DNA of 64,000 nt, taken from a virus. The stretch covers positions 1-64,000 of IMG/VR virus record IMGVR_UViG_3300045135_000252; one strand, written 5' to 3'. The notes beneath the pieces are model-generated. The model saw only the letters and a program-made list of their open reading frames with translations, was not told the origin of the DNA and did no database searches. Every line of letters starts with the position of its first letter. Position 1 is the first letter of the stretch. Below are positions 8,553 to 18,273 of this stretch, piece by piece. The position numbers and the translations under genes were made by a program.

Positions 8553-9034
8553 GCAAAATCTATGTAGATGAAATTGCCGGTATTGCCTCTGCGGACACTG
8601 TTGCGATTCCGGGTCATGTGATTCAGGTTGTCAACGTATCAACAACTACTCAAGTCCAAACCTCTTCAAGCTCAGATACTGATACAGGTTTAACAGCCTC
8701 TATTACGCCAACTAGCACATCAAGTAAGATTTTAGTTATTGCCACTGTTATGGGCTGTTATCGTCACACAGACAGCGCATCAACAAGATTACATTTACGT
8801 TTAAAACGTGATGGAACAACTATTAATGATTCAGGCGGTAATTTTGCACTAAATTCTACTTCAGTGCGTATGAGAGGCGAAATTTCCATGTCACAGCTAG
8901 ACAGCCCAAGCACAACTTCTGAGGTTGAGTACAAGATTGCTCTCAGTAGTGATGAAGGGTTGTCGTATGTTGCTGTTCAGAAGGATGGCAACTCAGGCAG
9001 AAGTTCAATAACACTCATGGAGATCGCAGGATAA
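8549..9034 (+). CDS. Short tail fibre (paralogue 2)
   Basis: 161 residues, MSKIYVDEIAG start, then a domain with SASITPTSTSSKILV-type sequence (here LTASITPTSTSSKILVIA) and C-terminus ITLMEIAG. The same core occurs in the next gene (LSASITPTSTSSKILVI, ILMEIAG), so the two are tandem paralogues that have diverged in between. Likely interchangeable host-range tips on a common attachment peptide. Confidence 0.65.
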   Translation: MSKIYVDEIAGIASADTVAIPGHVIQVVNVSTTTQVQTSSSSDTDTGLTASITPTSTSSKILVIATVMGCYRHTDSASTRLHLRLKRDGTTINDSGGNFALNSTSVRMRGEISMSQLDSPSTTSEVEYKIALSSDEGLSYVAVQKDGNSGRSSITLMEIAG

Positions 9035-9579
9035 TGGCTAGTATCATCAAGGTAGATCAAATCCAGACTGCGGCAGGCGGTACTCCAACAGCGGCTGACT
9101 TAGGGATCAATGTTGGAGGAAATGTCTTACAAGTCGTCCAAGCTCTAAAAACAGATACATTCACATCAACTGCGATTATGCCTACGTTTGCAGACATTAC
9201 TGGGTTAAGCGCAAGCATTACTCCAACAAGCACCTCAAGCAAAATTTTAGTTATTTGTAATGGCGGGTACGGTGTTTCCTCACCAAATTACGGTGCGGCG
9301 ATACGACTTGTACGAGGCTCTACTCCAATTGCTATCGGAGATCAGAGGGGTTCTGAAACAAGAGCTTCTGCGGCGACCCCTGTTCCGGGTGTTGGATGGA
9401 TGCAAATGTTCAACGTAACTTACTTAGACTCACCAAATACAACAGCAGCAACAACGTACAAGGCTCAACTCAGTGTTGAATCAGCTATCACAAGCATTAT
9501 AGGCGGGAGTTGGAACTCTGGTGCGGCGTATAACGCAAGCGTTCCATCTATGCTAATACTCATGGAAATCGCAGGCTAA
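9034..9579 (+). CDS. Short tail fibre (paralogue 3)
   Basis: 181 residues, MASIIKVDQIQTAAG start, common in marine phage fibres. Central LSASITPTSTSSKILVI and terminal MLILMEIAG are shared with the gene before; the central loop region (residues about 90-130) differs, as expected for a diversifying receptor surface. Start codon overlaps the preceding stop (ATAATGG). Confidence 0.65.
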   Translation: MASIIKVDQIQTAAGGTPTAADLGINVGGNVLQVVQALKTDTFTSTAIMPTFADITGLSASITPTSTSSKILVICNGGYGVSSPNYGAAIRLVRGSTPIAIGDQRGSETRASAATPVPGVGWMQMFNVTYLDSPNTTAATTYKAQLSVESAITSIIGGSWNSGAAYNASVPSMLILMEIAG

Positions 9580-9590
9580 AGGAGAAACAC

Positions 9591-9977
9591 ATGGCAAGCG
9601 TATCACAAGCCCTAAGTGAATTAGGCATCACAGAATGGGTTCTCCGTGGAGAGCCTACAACAGAATCAGAGTTCAACCAGATGTTCCGCAAGGTCACTGG
9701 AGCAGACGACAATGGTAGTGCTATTGAGTCGGCGAATCAGGCAGACTGGGGCGTAGACTGGGCAACAGTATCAGCCAAGGTCACTGAACTGACAGCGGCA
9801 GAGCCTATGAAGGCATTGCGTGAAGAGCGTAACCGCCGTATCGCTCAAACAGACTGGATGGCACTTGGCGATGTTACAATGTCAGATGCGTGGGCAACCT
9901 ATCGTCAGGCGCTACGCGACATTACCGATACATACAGCTCACTAGACGATGTGGTGTGGCCTACTAAACCGGAGTAA
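9591..9977 (+). CDS. Tail-fibre assembly/chaperone-like protein
   Basis: 128 residues. The second half, RNRRIAQTDWMALGDVTMSD followed by WATYRQALRDI and VVWPTKPE, is the widespread C-terminal motif of phage tail-fibre assembly proteins (XkdW/DUF4376-like: R..RN..L..TDW......YRQ.LRD). The N-terminal 70 residues are not recognised. RBS AAAGGAG. Probably a fibre chaperone or adaptor encoded beside the fibres it serves. Confidence 0.6.
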   Translation: MASVSQALSELGITEWVLRGEPTTESEFNQMFRKVTGADDNGSAIESANQADWGVDWATVSAKVTELTAAEPMKALREERNRRIAQTDWMALGDVTMSDAWATYRQALRDITDTYSSLDDVVWPTKPE

Positions 9978-9980
9978 GAC

Positions 9981-10400
9981 ATGGCTTACATAGGTAGATT
10001 CTCAAACAACGTAGCCGTCCGGCAGACGTACTTTTATACCGCTACTGGCGGAGAGACGTCGCTGTCTGGTGCTGACGATAACAGCAACCCACTTGTTTTT
10101 ACTGATGGTACTTACGTTGACGTCTACCTGAACGGCGTGCTTCTGGTTAAAGATACGGATTACAACGTCAACACAGCGAATACAATTGCTGGCCTTTCCG
10201 CCCTATCTGCGAGCGATGTGGTCGAGATCGTTGTGTATGACATATTTAGCATCGCTGGGCTTTCTAGCTACACGAAAACTCAGAAGGTTCCTTTTTACAA
10301 ATCTGACAGCACTTTGGATACAATTAGCCTAACGTCGGATGACAAAATTCCATTTACTAAATCAGACGGGTCAGCAAGCAACGTCCCGTTAACGAATTGA
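9981..10400 (+). CDS. Tail-appendage protein, fibre N-terminal domain type
   Basis: 139 residues starting MAYIGRFSNN. The block DGTYVDVYLNGVLLVKDTDY, then SDVVEIVVYDIFSIA, is a beta-domain found at the N-terminus of many marine phage fibres; here it is the whole gene, followed by two short repeats (KVPFYKSDSTLDTISLTS, KIPFTKSDGSASNVPLT). It may act as a connector to which separate tip proteins bind. Confidence 0.6.
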   Translation: MAYIGRFSNNVAVRQTYFYTATGGETSLSGADDNSNPLVFTDGTYVDVYLNGVLLVKDTDYNVNTANTIAGLSALSASDVVEIVVYDIFSIAGLSSYTKTQKVPFYKSDSTLDTISLTSDDKIPFTKSDGSASNVPLTN

Positions 10401-10408
10401 GGTGAAGC

Positions 10409-10834
10409 ATGGCTAAGTTAGTCAAATCCATATACACAGGTTCGGATGTCACGGCGCTTGGCGAACTCACTGCTGCTGACACTATCGAAGGAGACATCAC
10501 TTTTGCTGCTGACGTAGATGTCAACGGTGCGGCGACTGGCACAGTAACAGCCGATAACGATGGCTCGTTTGATATGGCTGTCGGTAACTTCTTTACATGT
10601 ACGCCAACAGGCGCAATCGACCTGACCTTTACAAACGAAACAGCGGGCCAGTCTGGGATTATCTTGTTGGTCAATACGACTCCACAAGTTGTTACAGTTT
10701 CGCCAGATGTCTGGTTATCAGATGCTGACCTTACTGCGATCAACGCGGCGGGTACTTACCTAATCGGATACTTCTGCCCAGACGGTGTTAACGTATACTT
10801 ATCAGCGACACCTGCTTTGACTGAGGGGGCGTAA
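10409..10834 (+). CDS. Tail-appendage beta protein
   Basis: 141 residues, Ala/Thr/Asp-rich, with GNFFTCTPTGAIDLTFTN and a C-terminus DGVNVYLSATPAL. This domain recurs in uncultured marine phage fibres as a beta-sandwich fragment; a role as appendage part is inferred from context. The stop overlaps the next start (GTAATG). Confidence 0.6.
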   Translation: MAKLVKSIYTGSDVTALGELTAADTIEGDITFAADVDVNGAATGTVTADNDGSFDMAVGNFFTCTPTGAIDLTFTNETAGQSGIILLVNTTPQVVTVSPDVWLSDADLTAINAAGTYLIGYFCPDGVNVYLSATPALTEGA

Positions 10835-13800
10835 TGTCTCTTATACCTGTACCAGCAGCCATGCAAGCCGCCACTCGCGGCTTCTACCCCAAGGTCATCA
10901 ATGGGTCTTTGCGATTCAACGATGATGACAGTGCGTACCTGAGTTATAGATTTGCGGCAGGTAATCAAAAAGTTTGGACTTGGAGTGGTTGGGTTAAGCG
11001 TGGAAATTTAACCGGATCGTCTCAGCAGTTAATGGCAAGACGTAATTCAACCAATTCAGAAAGACTTAGTTTAGCTTTTGATTCATCAGATAAATTAACA
11101 TTTCTATCTATAACTGGTGGAACTACGGTTGGTGATATTCAAACAAACGCCGTCTTTCGTGACCCATCGGCTTGGTATCACGTTGTATATGCGTTAGATG
11201 CGGCAAATACTTCTCTAAAGATTTATGTTAATGGTGTAGAACAGTCTGTTAATGTTACTACCGCAATATCAAATACCGACCATCAGTTCAATGCCCTTAA
11301 CGCCATTGCAGAATTAGGTAGATTGCCTAATGCGGCAGTTGCATATCTTGACGGTTACCTAGCCGATGTACACTTCATTGACGGCCAAGCACTCACAGCA
11401 GACGACTTTGGCGAGCTAAAGAATGGCGTATGGGTTGCTAAAGACTACGCAGGAACTTACGGCACGAATGGCTTTTACCTGACCTTTGAAGACGACACAG
11501 AGGTAGAGGCGTTTAATACTGTTTTGTACAGAGGTAATGGTGGTACGCAGAGTATTACTGGCGTTGGCTTCTCACCTGACCTAGTGTGGGCAAAAAAACG
11601 TGGCTCTACTGCCGCAAGTCATCGTTTATTAGACACAGTGCGTGGCGTTCAAAAGAATTTGTATTCTGATTTGACTAGTGCAGAACAAACGCAAAACAGT
11701 GTTATTTCTTTTGACTCGGATGGATTTACTGTTGGCGATAGCGCAGGAACTAACGGATCAGGAGACACTTTCGTTGCTTGGTGTTGGGACGCAGGGGCTA
11801 ACAACGCAGTCACAGGTCATTCGTCTGTTATTTATACTGGTAATGGCGGTACGCAGAAGATCAGTGGATTTGGCTTTAGCCCTGACTTGGTATGGATCAA
11901 GGATCGCAGTAATGCTAGAGACTCAGTAATTTTTGATACGGTAAGAGGTGCCGCAAATTATTTAAGAAGCGCATCCACAGCCGCTGAAGGAACGTCAACA
12001 ACAACTTTATCGTCTTTCGACAAAGATGGTTTTATATTGGGTAATAATGCGGCTAATAATAATACAAGCGAAACCTATGTAGCTTGGGGTTGGGACGCAG
12101 GAGACAGCGATCCTGTATCAAACACTGATGGTTCTATTACATCGACTGTAAAGGCTTCAACGACTAATGGATTTAGTATTGTTAGTTGGACTGGTACTGG
12201 AACCGCAGGAACTATTGGTCACGGCTTGGCTGAGGCGCCTACTTTTATTATTGCCAAGTGTAGAACGTTTAATACAGCTACGGGTAGTGGTACGCATTGG
12301 CCTGTTTATCATACCGGCGTCGGACCAAGTGATATTCCATATTTAAGTAGAGATGTAGCGCCTATTAGTGCTGCCCAAGTGTGGAATGCTACTGCACCAA
12401 CTGGAGCAAGCGATGCCATTCCTTCGGTATTCAGCGTGGGTACCAATGTAAATACTAACGCAGCACCTACTGGTGGTACTGCGGACTATGTTGCCTACTG
12501 TTGGCACGATGTAACTGGCAAGCAGAAGTTTGGCACATACACTGGAAATAATACGGCAACAGGCCCGACAGTGGACTTAGGATTCCGTCCGGGCTTTGTA
12601 ATGATTAAGAACGCTGACGGTACTGGCAACTGGAATATCTTTGACGGATCACGATTCCCATTTGCGGATAATGACTTGTTCCTGAGAGCAAACTTAGCTA
12701 ATGCTGAAGTTGATGGCTCTGGAGAAGGTGCCGATGCGTATGAGGTTGAGTTTACATCAACAGGGTTCATTCCTAAAGCATCTGGAGCATCTAGCCGTAG
12801 TCAGGTAAACGGTAGTGGTACATACATCTATGCCGCTTTCGCAGGTAGCTACTCAGACTACATCACTGACTACAACACAGATGGCTCTATTGACAGCCGT
12901 GTGAAGGCTAGTGATACCACTGGGTTTAGTATGGTTAGCTACACTGGTAGCACATCTGAATCTGTCGGACATGGTTTAAGTTCTGCTCCTAAGTTTATAA
13001 TTGTTAAGGATCGTAGTGCCGCATCATCGTGGGCTGTTTACCACCAAAGTGTCCAAGATACGACTGCTAATGGGTTCTTAGAACTTAACTCAACTGCCGC
13101 TGTGCAGACTGGCAGTAACCCAAGATTCTTGTCAGGAACAGCAGGAACTTCACAGCCCACAAGTACAGTGTTTTATGTGAACAACTACTCTGGTTCATCG
13201 ACAAACAATACAGGTAACGACTACATCGCCTACTGTTGGACAGAAACCACTGGCTACTCAAAGTTTGGAAGCTATAACGGTGACTCAACTACTGATGGGT
13301 CACACGAGATTAACGTAGGTTTCAAACCTGCAATGGTTATCATTAAACACGCTACTGGTGCATACAACGGTGATTGGTTCTTATACGACAATACTCGTGA
13401 CGTTCCTAATGGTGATAGCTACTTACGTCCTAACTTGTCATCAGCAGAAACCGCTAACGGTGGAATGTTGCAACTAACTGATACTGGCTTTGCTTTCTAC
13501 ACCAACTCAGGTAGTCACAATCAGTCAGGCTTTGGTTACATCTATGCCGCCTTTGCAGACACCCGTGAAGCCGCTTTCTGGCTAGATCAGTCTGGTAACG
13601 ACAACGACTGGCAACCTGTGAATCTGGATCATAACGATACAGTGGCAGATAGTCCTACGGATAACTTTGCTACTTGGAATCCATTGGCGAAACTAGGATC
13701 AGTTGCACTTCCAACATTCAGTGATGGCAACCTAACTCTGACCACAAACGCATCAGTAGACACAATGGCTGTTGCTACAATGGGTATTACTTCTGGTACG

Positions 13801-14163
13801 TTCTACTATGAAGCAACCCTGCGGTCAGCGAATACTTATCACCAGTTTGGTGTAGCATCCAAGACTGATTCAATTACAACTAGCACAGATCGTGTAACTT
13901 ACTTTGGCTTTAATGGTTACATCTACAATAACGCTACATCAACAGGCGGTTATGGAACTAATAGCGCAGGAGATGTACTTGGTGTAGCTTGTGATGCTGA
14001 TGCAGGAACAGTGAAGTTTTACCTGAACAACACATTGTTAAGTACGGAAAGTTGGACTTCTAACACTGGCTTGTATATTCCATTTATGGCGGGTTCAAAC
14101 GGAACATACACAGCAGATGTAAATTTCGGCCAACAACCCTTTAAGTACGATCCACCGGCATAA
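10834..14163 (+). CDS. Large tail adhesin: LamG-like, six repeats, SPRY-like end
   Basis: 1,109 residues. Residues about 35-205 form a LamG/concanavalin-like domain (WTWSGWVKRGN, YHVVYALDAANTSLKIYVNG, AELGRL, YLDGYLADVHFIDG). Then come about six repeats of a roughly 100-residue module marked by Y-x-G ... hydrophobic-G-F/L-x-P-x-x-V/I-x-x-K (starting near residues 228, 332, 440, 568, 705, 820). The last 180 residues resemble a SPRY/B30.2 fold (TFYYEATLRS, QFGVASK, GDVLGVACDADAGTVKFYLN). All three are carbohydrate- or protein-binding folds, so this is a strong candidate for the main adhesin. Confidence 0.75.
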   Translation: MSLIPVPAAMQAATRGFYPKVINGSLRFNDDDSAYLSYRFAAGNQKVWTWSGWVKRGNLTGSSQQLMARRNSTNSERLSLAFDSSDKLTFLSITGGTTVGDIQTNAVFRDPSAWYHVVYALDAANTSLKIYVNGVEQSVNVTTAISNTDHQFNALNAIAELGRLPNAAVAYLDGYLADVHFIDGQALTADDFGELKNGVWVAKDYAGTYGTNGFYLTFEDDTEVEAFNTVLYRGNGGTQSITGVGFSPDLVWAKKRGSTAASHRLLDTVRGVQKNLYSDLTSAEQTQNSVISFDSDGFTVGDSAGTNGSGDTFVAWCWDAGANNAVTGHSSVIYTGNGGTQKISGFGFSPDLVWIKDRSNARDSVIFDTVRGAANYLRSASTAAEGTSTTTLSSFDKDGFILGNNAANNNTSETYVAWGWDAGDSDPVSNTDGSITSTVKASTTNGFSIVSWTGTGTAGTIGHGLAEAPTFIIAKCRTFNTATGSGTHWPVYHTGVGPSDIPYLSRDVAPISAAQVWNATAPTGASDAIPSVFSVGTNVNTNAAPTGGTADYVAYCWHDVTGKQKFGTYTGNNTATGPTVDLGFRPGFVMIKNADGTGNWNIFDGSRFPFADNDLFLRANLANAEVDGSGEGADAYEVEFTSTGFIPKASGASSRSQVNGSGTYIYAAFAGSYSDYITDYNTDGSIDSRVKASDTTGFSMVSYTGSTSESVGHGLSSAPKFIIVKDRSAASSWAVYHQSVQDTTANGFLELNSTAAVQTGSNPRFLSGTAGTSQPTSTVFYVNNYSGSSTNNTGNDYIAYCWTETTGYSKFGSYNGDSTTDGSHEINVGFKPAMVIIKHATGAYNGDWFLYDNTRDVPNGDSYLRPNLSSAETANGGMLQLTDTGFAFYTNSGSHNQSGFGYIYAAFADTREAAFWLDQSGNDNDWQPVNLDHNDTVADSPTDNFATWNPLAKLGSVALPTFSDGNLTLTTNASVDTMAVATMGITSGTFYYEATLRSANTYHQFGVASKTDSITTSTDRVTYFGFNGYIYNNATSTGGYGTNSAGDVLGVACDADAGTVKFYLNNTLLSTESWTSNTGLYIPFMAGSNGTYTADVNFGQQPFKYDPPA

Positions 14164-14175
14164 GGAGAAGGAATT

Positions 14176-15270
14176 ATGGCATATAACAAATTATCCACTG
14201 CTAACCTTCCTGATCCTGTCATTGATCCTGCGACTGGTAGTAGCCCTGGAGATTACTTTAATACTGTGTTGTATACGGGTGATGATGTTGATGGACGCAA
14301 CATCACTGGCGTAGGCTTTGATCCTGATTTTGTGTGGATTAAAAGCCGTAGTCTTGCAACAAGTCATTTACTAAACGATGTAATTCGTGGTGGTAACGCA
14401 ACACTGTTTTCAGAAGCAACTTATGCTGAGACAGCAAACAACGGTGGTGGTTACCTAAGCGGCTTCGTTACCGATGGGTTTTCTGTTACTTCAGGATCAT
14501 CTGGTGATAATGCTGTTAATAATACAGGTTCTACTTACGCATCTTGGAACTGGAAAGCCAATGGATCAGGCGTAAGCAACACTGATGGCGACATAACAAG
14601 CACAGTCAGCGCAAACACTGATGCGGGCTTTTCAATCACGCTCTACACTGGGGATGGCACTAATGGAACAAGAACTGTTGGTCACGGTCTATCTCAGAGT
14701 CCTGAGTTTGTCATAGTAAAAAATAGAGATGTAGTTCAAGACTGGATGGTTTGGACGCATGATTTGCCAGCTACTGAAAACTTACGTCTTAACACTACGG
14801 ATGCTGCAAGTACCCCTTCCAATCGAATTAATTCAGCAAGCTCAACGACTGTCGAACTCAACGCCGATTCTGGAACTAAAGTTAATTCTTTGGGCGATAA
14901 TTTTGTCATGTACTGCTTCCACTCAGTCGAAGGCTTCAGCAAGATTGGTAGCTATGTCGGCAACGGTAGTACAGATGGCCCGTTTGTGTACACAGGGTTT
15001 AGACCTGCTTTCATTATGAGCAAGAGGACAGATAGCACTGGTGATTGGCATATGTATGATGTTAAACGTGATACATACAATTACGTTCATAATGCGATAT
15101 GGGCAAACTACTCTAGTGCTGAGTATGACTATGGAGCAACTCAGGTCTGGGATATTTTATCCAATGGATTTAAGGCTAGAACTTCTAGCGTAATTAATAA
15201 CAGTTCGGGTGCAACCTACATCTACATGGCATTTGCCGAACAACCCATGAAATTTAGTAATGCGAGGTAA
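14176..15270 (+). CDS. Tail adhesin sharing the repeat module of 10834
   Basis: 364 residues with three copies of the same module as the preceding gene (VLYTGDDVDGRNITGVGFDP; ITLYTGDGTNGTRTVGHGLS; SYVGNGSTDGPFVYTGFRPA) and the same end pattern YIYMAFAEQPMKF. It appears to be a shortened relative of the upstream 1,109-residue protein without the LamG and SPRY-like parts. RBS AAGGAG at 14162. Confidence 0.65.
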   Translation: MAYNKLSTANLPDPVIDPATGSSPGDYFNTVLYTGDDVDGRNITGVGFDPDFVWIKSRSLATSHLLNDVIRGGNATLFSEATYAETANNGGGYLSGFVTDGFSVTSGSSGDNAVNNTGSTYASWNWKANGSGVSNTDGDITSTVSANTDAGFSITLYTGDGTNGTRTVGHGLSQSPEFVIVKNRDVVQDWMVWTHDLPATENLRLNTTDAASTPSNRINSASSTTVELNADSGTKVNSLGDNFVMYCFHSVEGFSKIGSYVGNGSTDGPFVYTGFRPAFIMSKRTDSTGDWHMYDVKRDTYNYVHNAIWANYSSAEYDYGATQVWDILSNGFKARTSSVINNSSGATYIYMAFAEQPMKFSNAR

Positions 15271-15276
15271 CAACTA

Positions 15277-15825
15277 ATGTGGACTTATCTAGGAAAGCGG
15301 GTCCGCGAAGGGCGGATTTGGACAGACAACGAAGGACGCCGGTATCCACCACAGTGGTGGGGTGCTACCTCCTATGACGATAAGGTTTCTCTTGGGCTTG
15401 TATGGGTAAATGACCCCGCGCCTTACGATAACCGTTTCTACTGGGATGCGAACACACCTAAGAACATTGAAGACGTTGATGCAGTCGATGAAGACGGCAA
15501 TCCAGTCCTTGATGAAGATGGTGTGCAAATTGTTACAAAGGGTCTGAAGTCACAAGCCATTGCACAGACTAAAGTCACAGCAGGATCGCTTCTAGCTCCG
15601 ACAGACTGGATGGTGATTAAGGCGGCTGAGGTTGAAGGCTTCTCTGTCCCTGCTGAGGTCACTACATACCGAGCTGCTGTGCGTACTGCATCGAATGACA
15701 TTGAGGCGGCGATTACTGCGTGCACTACACATGATGCGTTCATGGCGCTGTATACTACGCCTGTAGACGAGAACGGTGATCCAACTGGGCCAGCGCCAAT
15801 CAATGCGTGGCCGGAGGCTATCTAA
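15277..15825 (+). CDS. Tail-fibre assembly-like protein
   Basis: 182 residues. N-terminus MWTYLGKRVREGRIWTDNEG, with RRYPPQWW, is a known start of marine phage fibre accessory proteins; the second half, AIAQTKVTAGSLLAPTDWMV then YRAAVRTASNDIEAA, is again the assembly/chaperone motif seen in the gene at 9591. Likely a chaperone or adaptor for the adhesins upstream. Confidence 0.55.
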   Translation: MWTYLGKRVREGRIWTDNEGRRYPPQWWGATSYDDKVSLGLVWVNDPAPYDNRFYWDANTPKNIEDVDAVDEDGNPVLDEDGVQIVTKGLKSQAIAQTKVTAGSLLAPTDWMVIKAAEVEGFSVPAEVTTYRAAVRTASNDIEAAITACTTHDAFMALYTTPVDENGDPTGPAPINAWPEAI

Positions 15826-16797
15826 ATGGCAATCAGTAAGATTGGTGCTAACGCTATTGCTTCTGGCGCAGTCCCAGACGAGGTTACTAAGTCTGCTTCT
15901 GCTCCCTCTTCACCAACCGCAGGCGATATTTGGTACGACACTACAAATGATTTGATGAAGCATTGGGATGGTAGTGATTGGGTTCAAATGTCCAACACAT
16001 TCAACGCAACTGGTGGCACAGAGGTTACTTCTGGTGGCTATAAGTATCATACGTTCACAACGTCAGACACGTTCAGCGTTACCTCAGGCTCAGAGAGTGT
16101 CGAGTATTTAATCATCGCAGGCGGTGGCGGTGGCGGTCAATTTTATGGCGCTGGCGGTGGCGCGGGCGGCTTATTGAGTGGCACATATACCGCTACCGCA
16201 GGTAGCTACAGCATCCAAATTGGTGCTGGAGGAGCTGCTAAAACTATCAACCAAAACGTAGCTCCTGATAACGGAGGTGATTCTACTGCATTTGGACTGA
16301 CTGCGATTGGCGGAGGCGGAGGCGGAGGCAACTTCACTGCTTCAAACGGCCTCGGCCAGTCTGGTGGATCAGGTGGAGGTTCTAAAGCATCTGGTGGTTC
16401 TGGTGGTTCTGGTACATCAGGTCAAGGTAATGACGGTGGTGATGGTACTGATGGTGTTTATTGCGGCGGTGGTGGAGGAGCCGGTGGAGCCGGTGGAACC
16501 GGAGTTGCAGGAACATCAGCCGGGGACGGAGGTGCAGGAACGACTGCATATTCTACTTGGGCTACAGCCACATCAACAGGAGTCTCTGGATATTACGCAA
16601 GTGGTGGCCCCGGAGGTGGAGGTACTAATGATGCACACGGAGACTATTCACCGGGAGCAGGTATTGGTTTAACCCACGCCACTGCTAACACAGGCTCTGG
16701 AGGCTCTGGTGGCGGGCAAGGTGATTACACTAGTTCTGGAGCGTTATCTTCATCTAACGGCGGTAGCGGTATTGTGATTATTAGATATGCAGTTTAA
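15826..16797 (+). CDS. Glycine-rich tail fibre
   Basis: 323 residues. The start carries SAPSSPTAGDIWYDTTND and WDGSDWVQMS (fibre attachment motif). From about residue 95 (EYLIIAGGGGGG) the rest is over 40 percent Gly in runs of GGGGG and GGSGG, ending GIVIIRYAV. Glycine-rich fibre tips of this kind (polyglycine-II packing, as in T-even gp38-type adhesins) bind receptors through the loops between Gly runs. The start directly follows the previous stop (TAAATG). Confidence 0.7.
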   Translation: MAISKIGANAIASGAVPDEVTKSASAPSSPTAGDIWYDTTNDLMKHWDGSDWVQMSNTFNATGGTEVTSGGYKYHTFTTSDTFSVTSGSESVEYLIIAGGGGGGQFYGAGGGAGGLLSGTYTATAGSYSIQIGAGGAAKTINQNVAPDNGGDSTAFGLTAIGGGGGGGNFTASNGLGQSGGSGGGSKASGGSGGSGTSGQGNDGGDGTDGVYCGGGGGAGGAGGTGVAGTSAGDGGAGTTAYSTWATATSTGVSGYYASGGPGGGGTNDAHGDYSPGAGIGLTHATANTGSGGSGGGQGDYTSSGALSSSNGGSGIVIIRYAV

Positions 16798-16809
16798 AGG
16801 AAACAAACA

Positions 16810-17190
16810 ATGGGACACTTTGCAAAAGTAGTAGATGGTAAGGTAGCAAAAGTCATTGTTGCTGAACCAGAATTTTTTGAAACATTCGTAGACGATTCAC
16901 CGGGTAAATGGATTCAGACATCCTATAACACTCGTGGTGGCGTCCACTACGATCCTGCGACTGGTGAGCCGTCTGCAGATCAGAGCAAGGCGCTGCGTAA
17001 GAACTACGCTGGTAAGGGTTACACATATGACGCAACTCGTGATGCGTTTATTCCACCTCAGCCATACGCTAGCTGGACACTAAATGACGATAGCTGCCTA
17101 TGGGAAGCACCTGTTGCATACCCAACTGATGGTAAGATGTACCAGTGGGACGAAGACACAACCAACTGGGTTGAAGTTGTAGGAGAGTAA
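16810..17190 (+). CDS. Conserved marine-phage tail protein (FIPPQP motif)
   Basis: 126 residues. MGHFAKVVDG start, then WIQTSYNTRGG, LRKNYAGKGYTYDATRDAFI and PYPTDG-like text (APVAYPTDGKMYQWDEDTTN). This protein is very common in cyanophages and other marine phages beside tail fibres, but its role is not established; it is likely a small structural or fibre-associated protein. RBS AAAGGAAAC at 16797. Confidence 0.65.
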   Translation: MGHFAKVVDGKVAKVIVAEPEFFETFVDDSPGKWIQTSYNTRGGVHYDPATGEPSADQSKALRKNYAGKGYTYDATRDAFIPPQPYASWTLNDDSCLWEAPVAYPTDGKMYQWDEDTTNWVEVVGE

Positions 17191-17191
17191 G

Positions 17192-18265
17192 ATGAGCAAG
17201 GCGCGTGGTATTTCTAATCTCGTAGACACAAACGGTGATGTGGTTGCCGGTGCGCTTGATAATGCTCCTGATCCCATAACTAAATCTTCGTCTGACCCAA
17301 CTATTTCTACTAACGGAACGCTGGGGGATGTGTTTGTTAACACCACATCTGGTGAAATGTTTGTTCTCACTGATGCCACTACAGATAACAATGTGTGGAC
17401 TAACGTAGGGGATGGATCAGGTGCGATTGGTCCTTATGCTATTTCTTACGTTGTCGTCGGTGGCGGCGGCGGTTCCGGGCAAGACCGTGGTGGCGGTGGC
17501 GGCGCAGGTGGATACCGTAATTCCTATGCTTCAGAAACCTCTGGACGTAATTCTTCGACGGAGACTCCACTATCGGTTCTTGCAGGAACAGTTTTAACCA
17601 TCACTGTTGGCGGCGGCGGTTCACCGAGCGCGGCAAGCAACACTGCTGTTGGTGGTAACGGCGAGGAATCTAAGATTGAAGGTACTGGAATCAACATCGT
17701 TGCATCAGGTGGCGGTGGCGGCGGGTCGCAAGCCGCTGAAGGTGCTGATGGTGGATCTGGCGGGGGTAACGGCTCTGGTAAAGATGTTGCTGCAGGTGGC
17801 GCGGGGACTAGCGGCCAAGGTTTTGATGGTGGTCAGGGTTACGCCACAGAATCTGGCTCATACCTTCGTCAAGGCGGTGGCGGTGGCGGTGCCTCAGAAG
17901 ATGGCGTGACTGGTACTTCTTCTGTTAGAGCAGATGGTGGTGACGGACTTACAACAAACATTAAAGGGACCGGCTCTCCACTTACTCTTGCTGGAGGTGG
18001 TGCAGGGGGCTTGCAATCCGGTACAGGCATCGGCGGTGCAGGTGGTGGCGGTAACACCAACGTAGATGGTGGCACTAACACCGGAGGCGGTGCAGGTGGT
18101 GGCGGTGATTCATCTGCGGGTAAAACAGGCGGTTCAGGCATTGTTATTCTTCGTATGGCTACAGCGGATTACTCTGGTACTTACACTGGAGCTGGAGTCA
18201 CGACAGGGACCGACGGTTCAGATACATACTTAGTGTTCACTCAATCTGGCACATACACAGCGTAG
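17192..18265 (+). CDS. Glycine-rich tail fibre (second)
   Basis: 357 residues with LGDVFVNTTSGEMFVLTDATTDN near residue 45 and a Gly-rich half from residue 85 (ISYVVVGGGGGSGQ) to about 320, ending GIVILRMATADYSG and a Thr/Gly tail. Same architecture as the protein at 15826 and presumably its paralogue. Begins 1 nt after the preceding stop. Confidence 0.7.
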   Translation: MSKARGISNLVDTNGDVVAGALDNAPDPITKSSSDPTISTNGTLGDVFVNTTSGEMFVLTDATTDNNVWTNVGDGSGAIGPYAISYVVVGGGGGSGQDRGGGGGAGGYRNSYASETSGRNSSTETPLSVLAGTVLTITVGGGGSPSAASNTAVGGNGEESKIEGTGINIVASGGGGGGSQAAEGADGGSGGGNGSGKDVAAGGAGTSGQGFDGGQGYATESGSYLRQGGGGGGASEDGVTGTSSVRADGGDGLTTNIKGTGSPLTLAGGGAGGLQSGTGIGGAGGGGNTNVDGGTNTGGGAGGGGDSSAGKTGGSGIVILRMATADYSGTYTGAGVTTGTDGSDTYLVFTQSGTYTA

Positions 18266-18273
18266 GAGGCTAG

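Noticed and set aside
17869-18141. Pro-rich minus-strand ORF
   Set aside because: Mirror of the Gly-rich fibre (GGN read as NCC).
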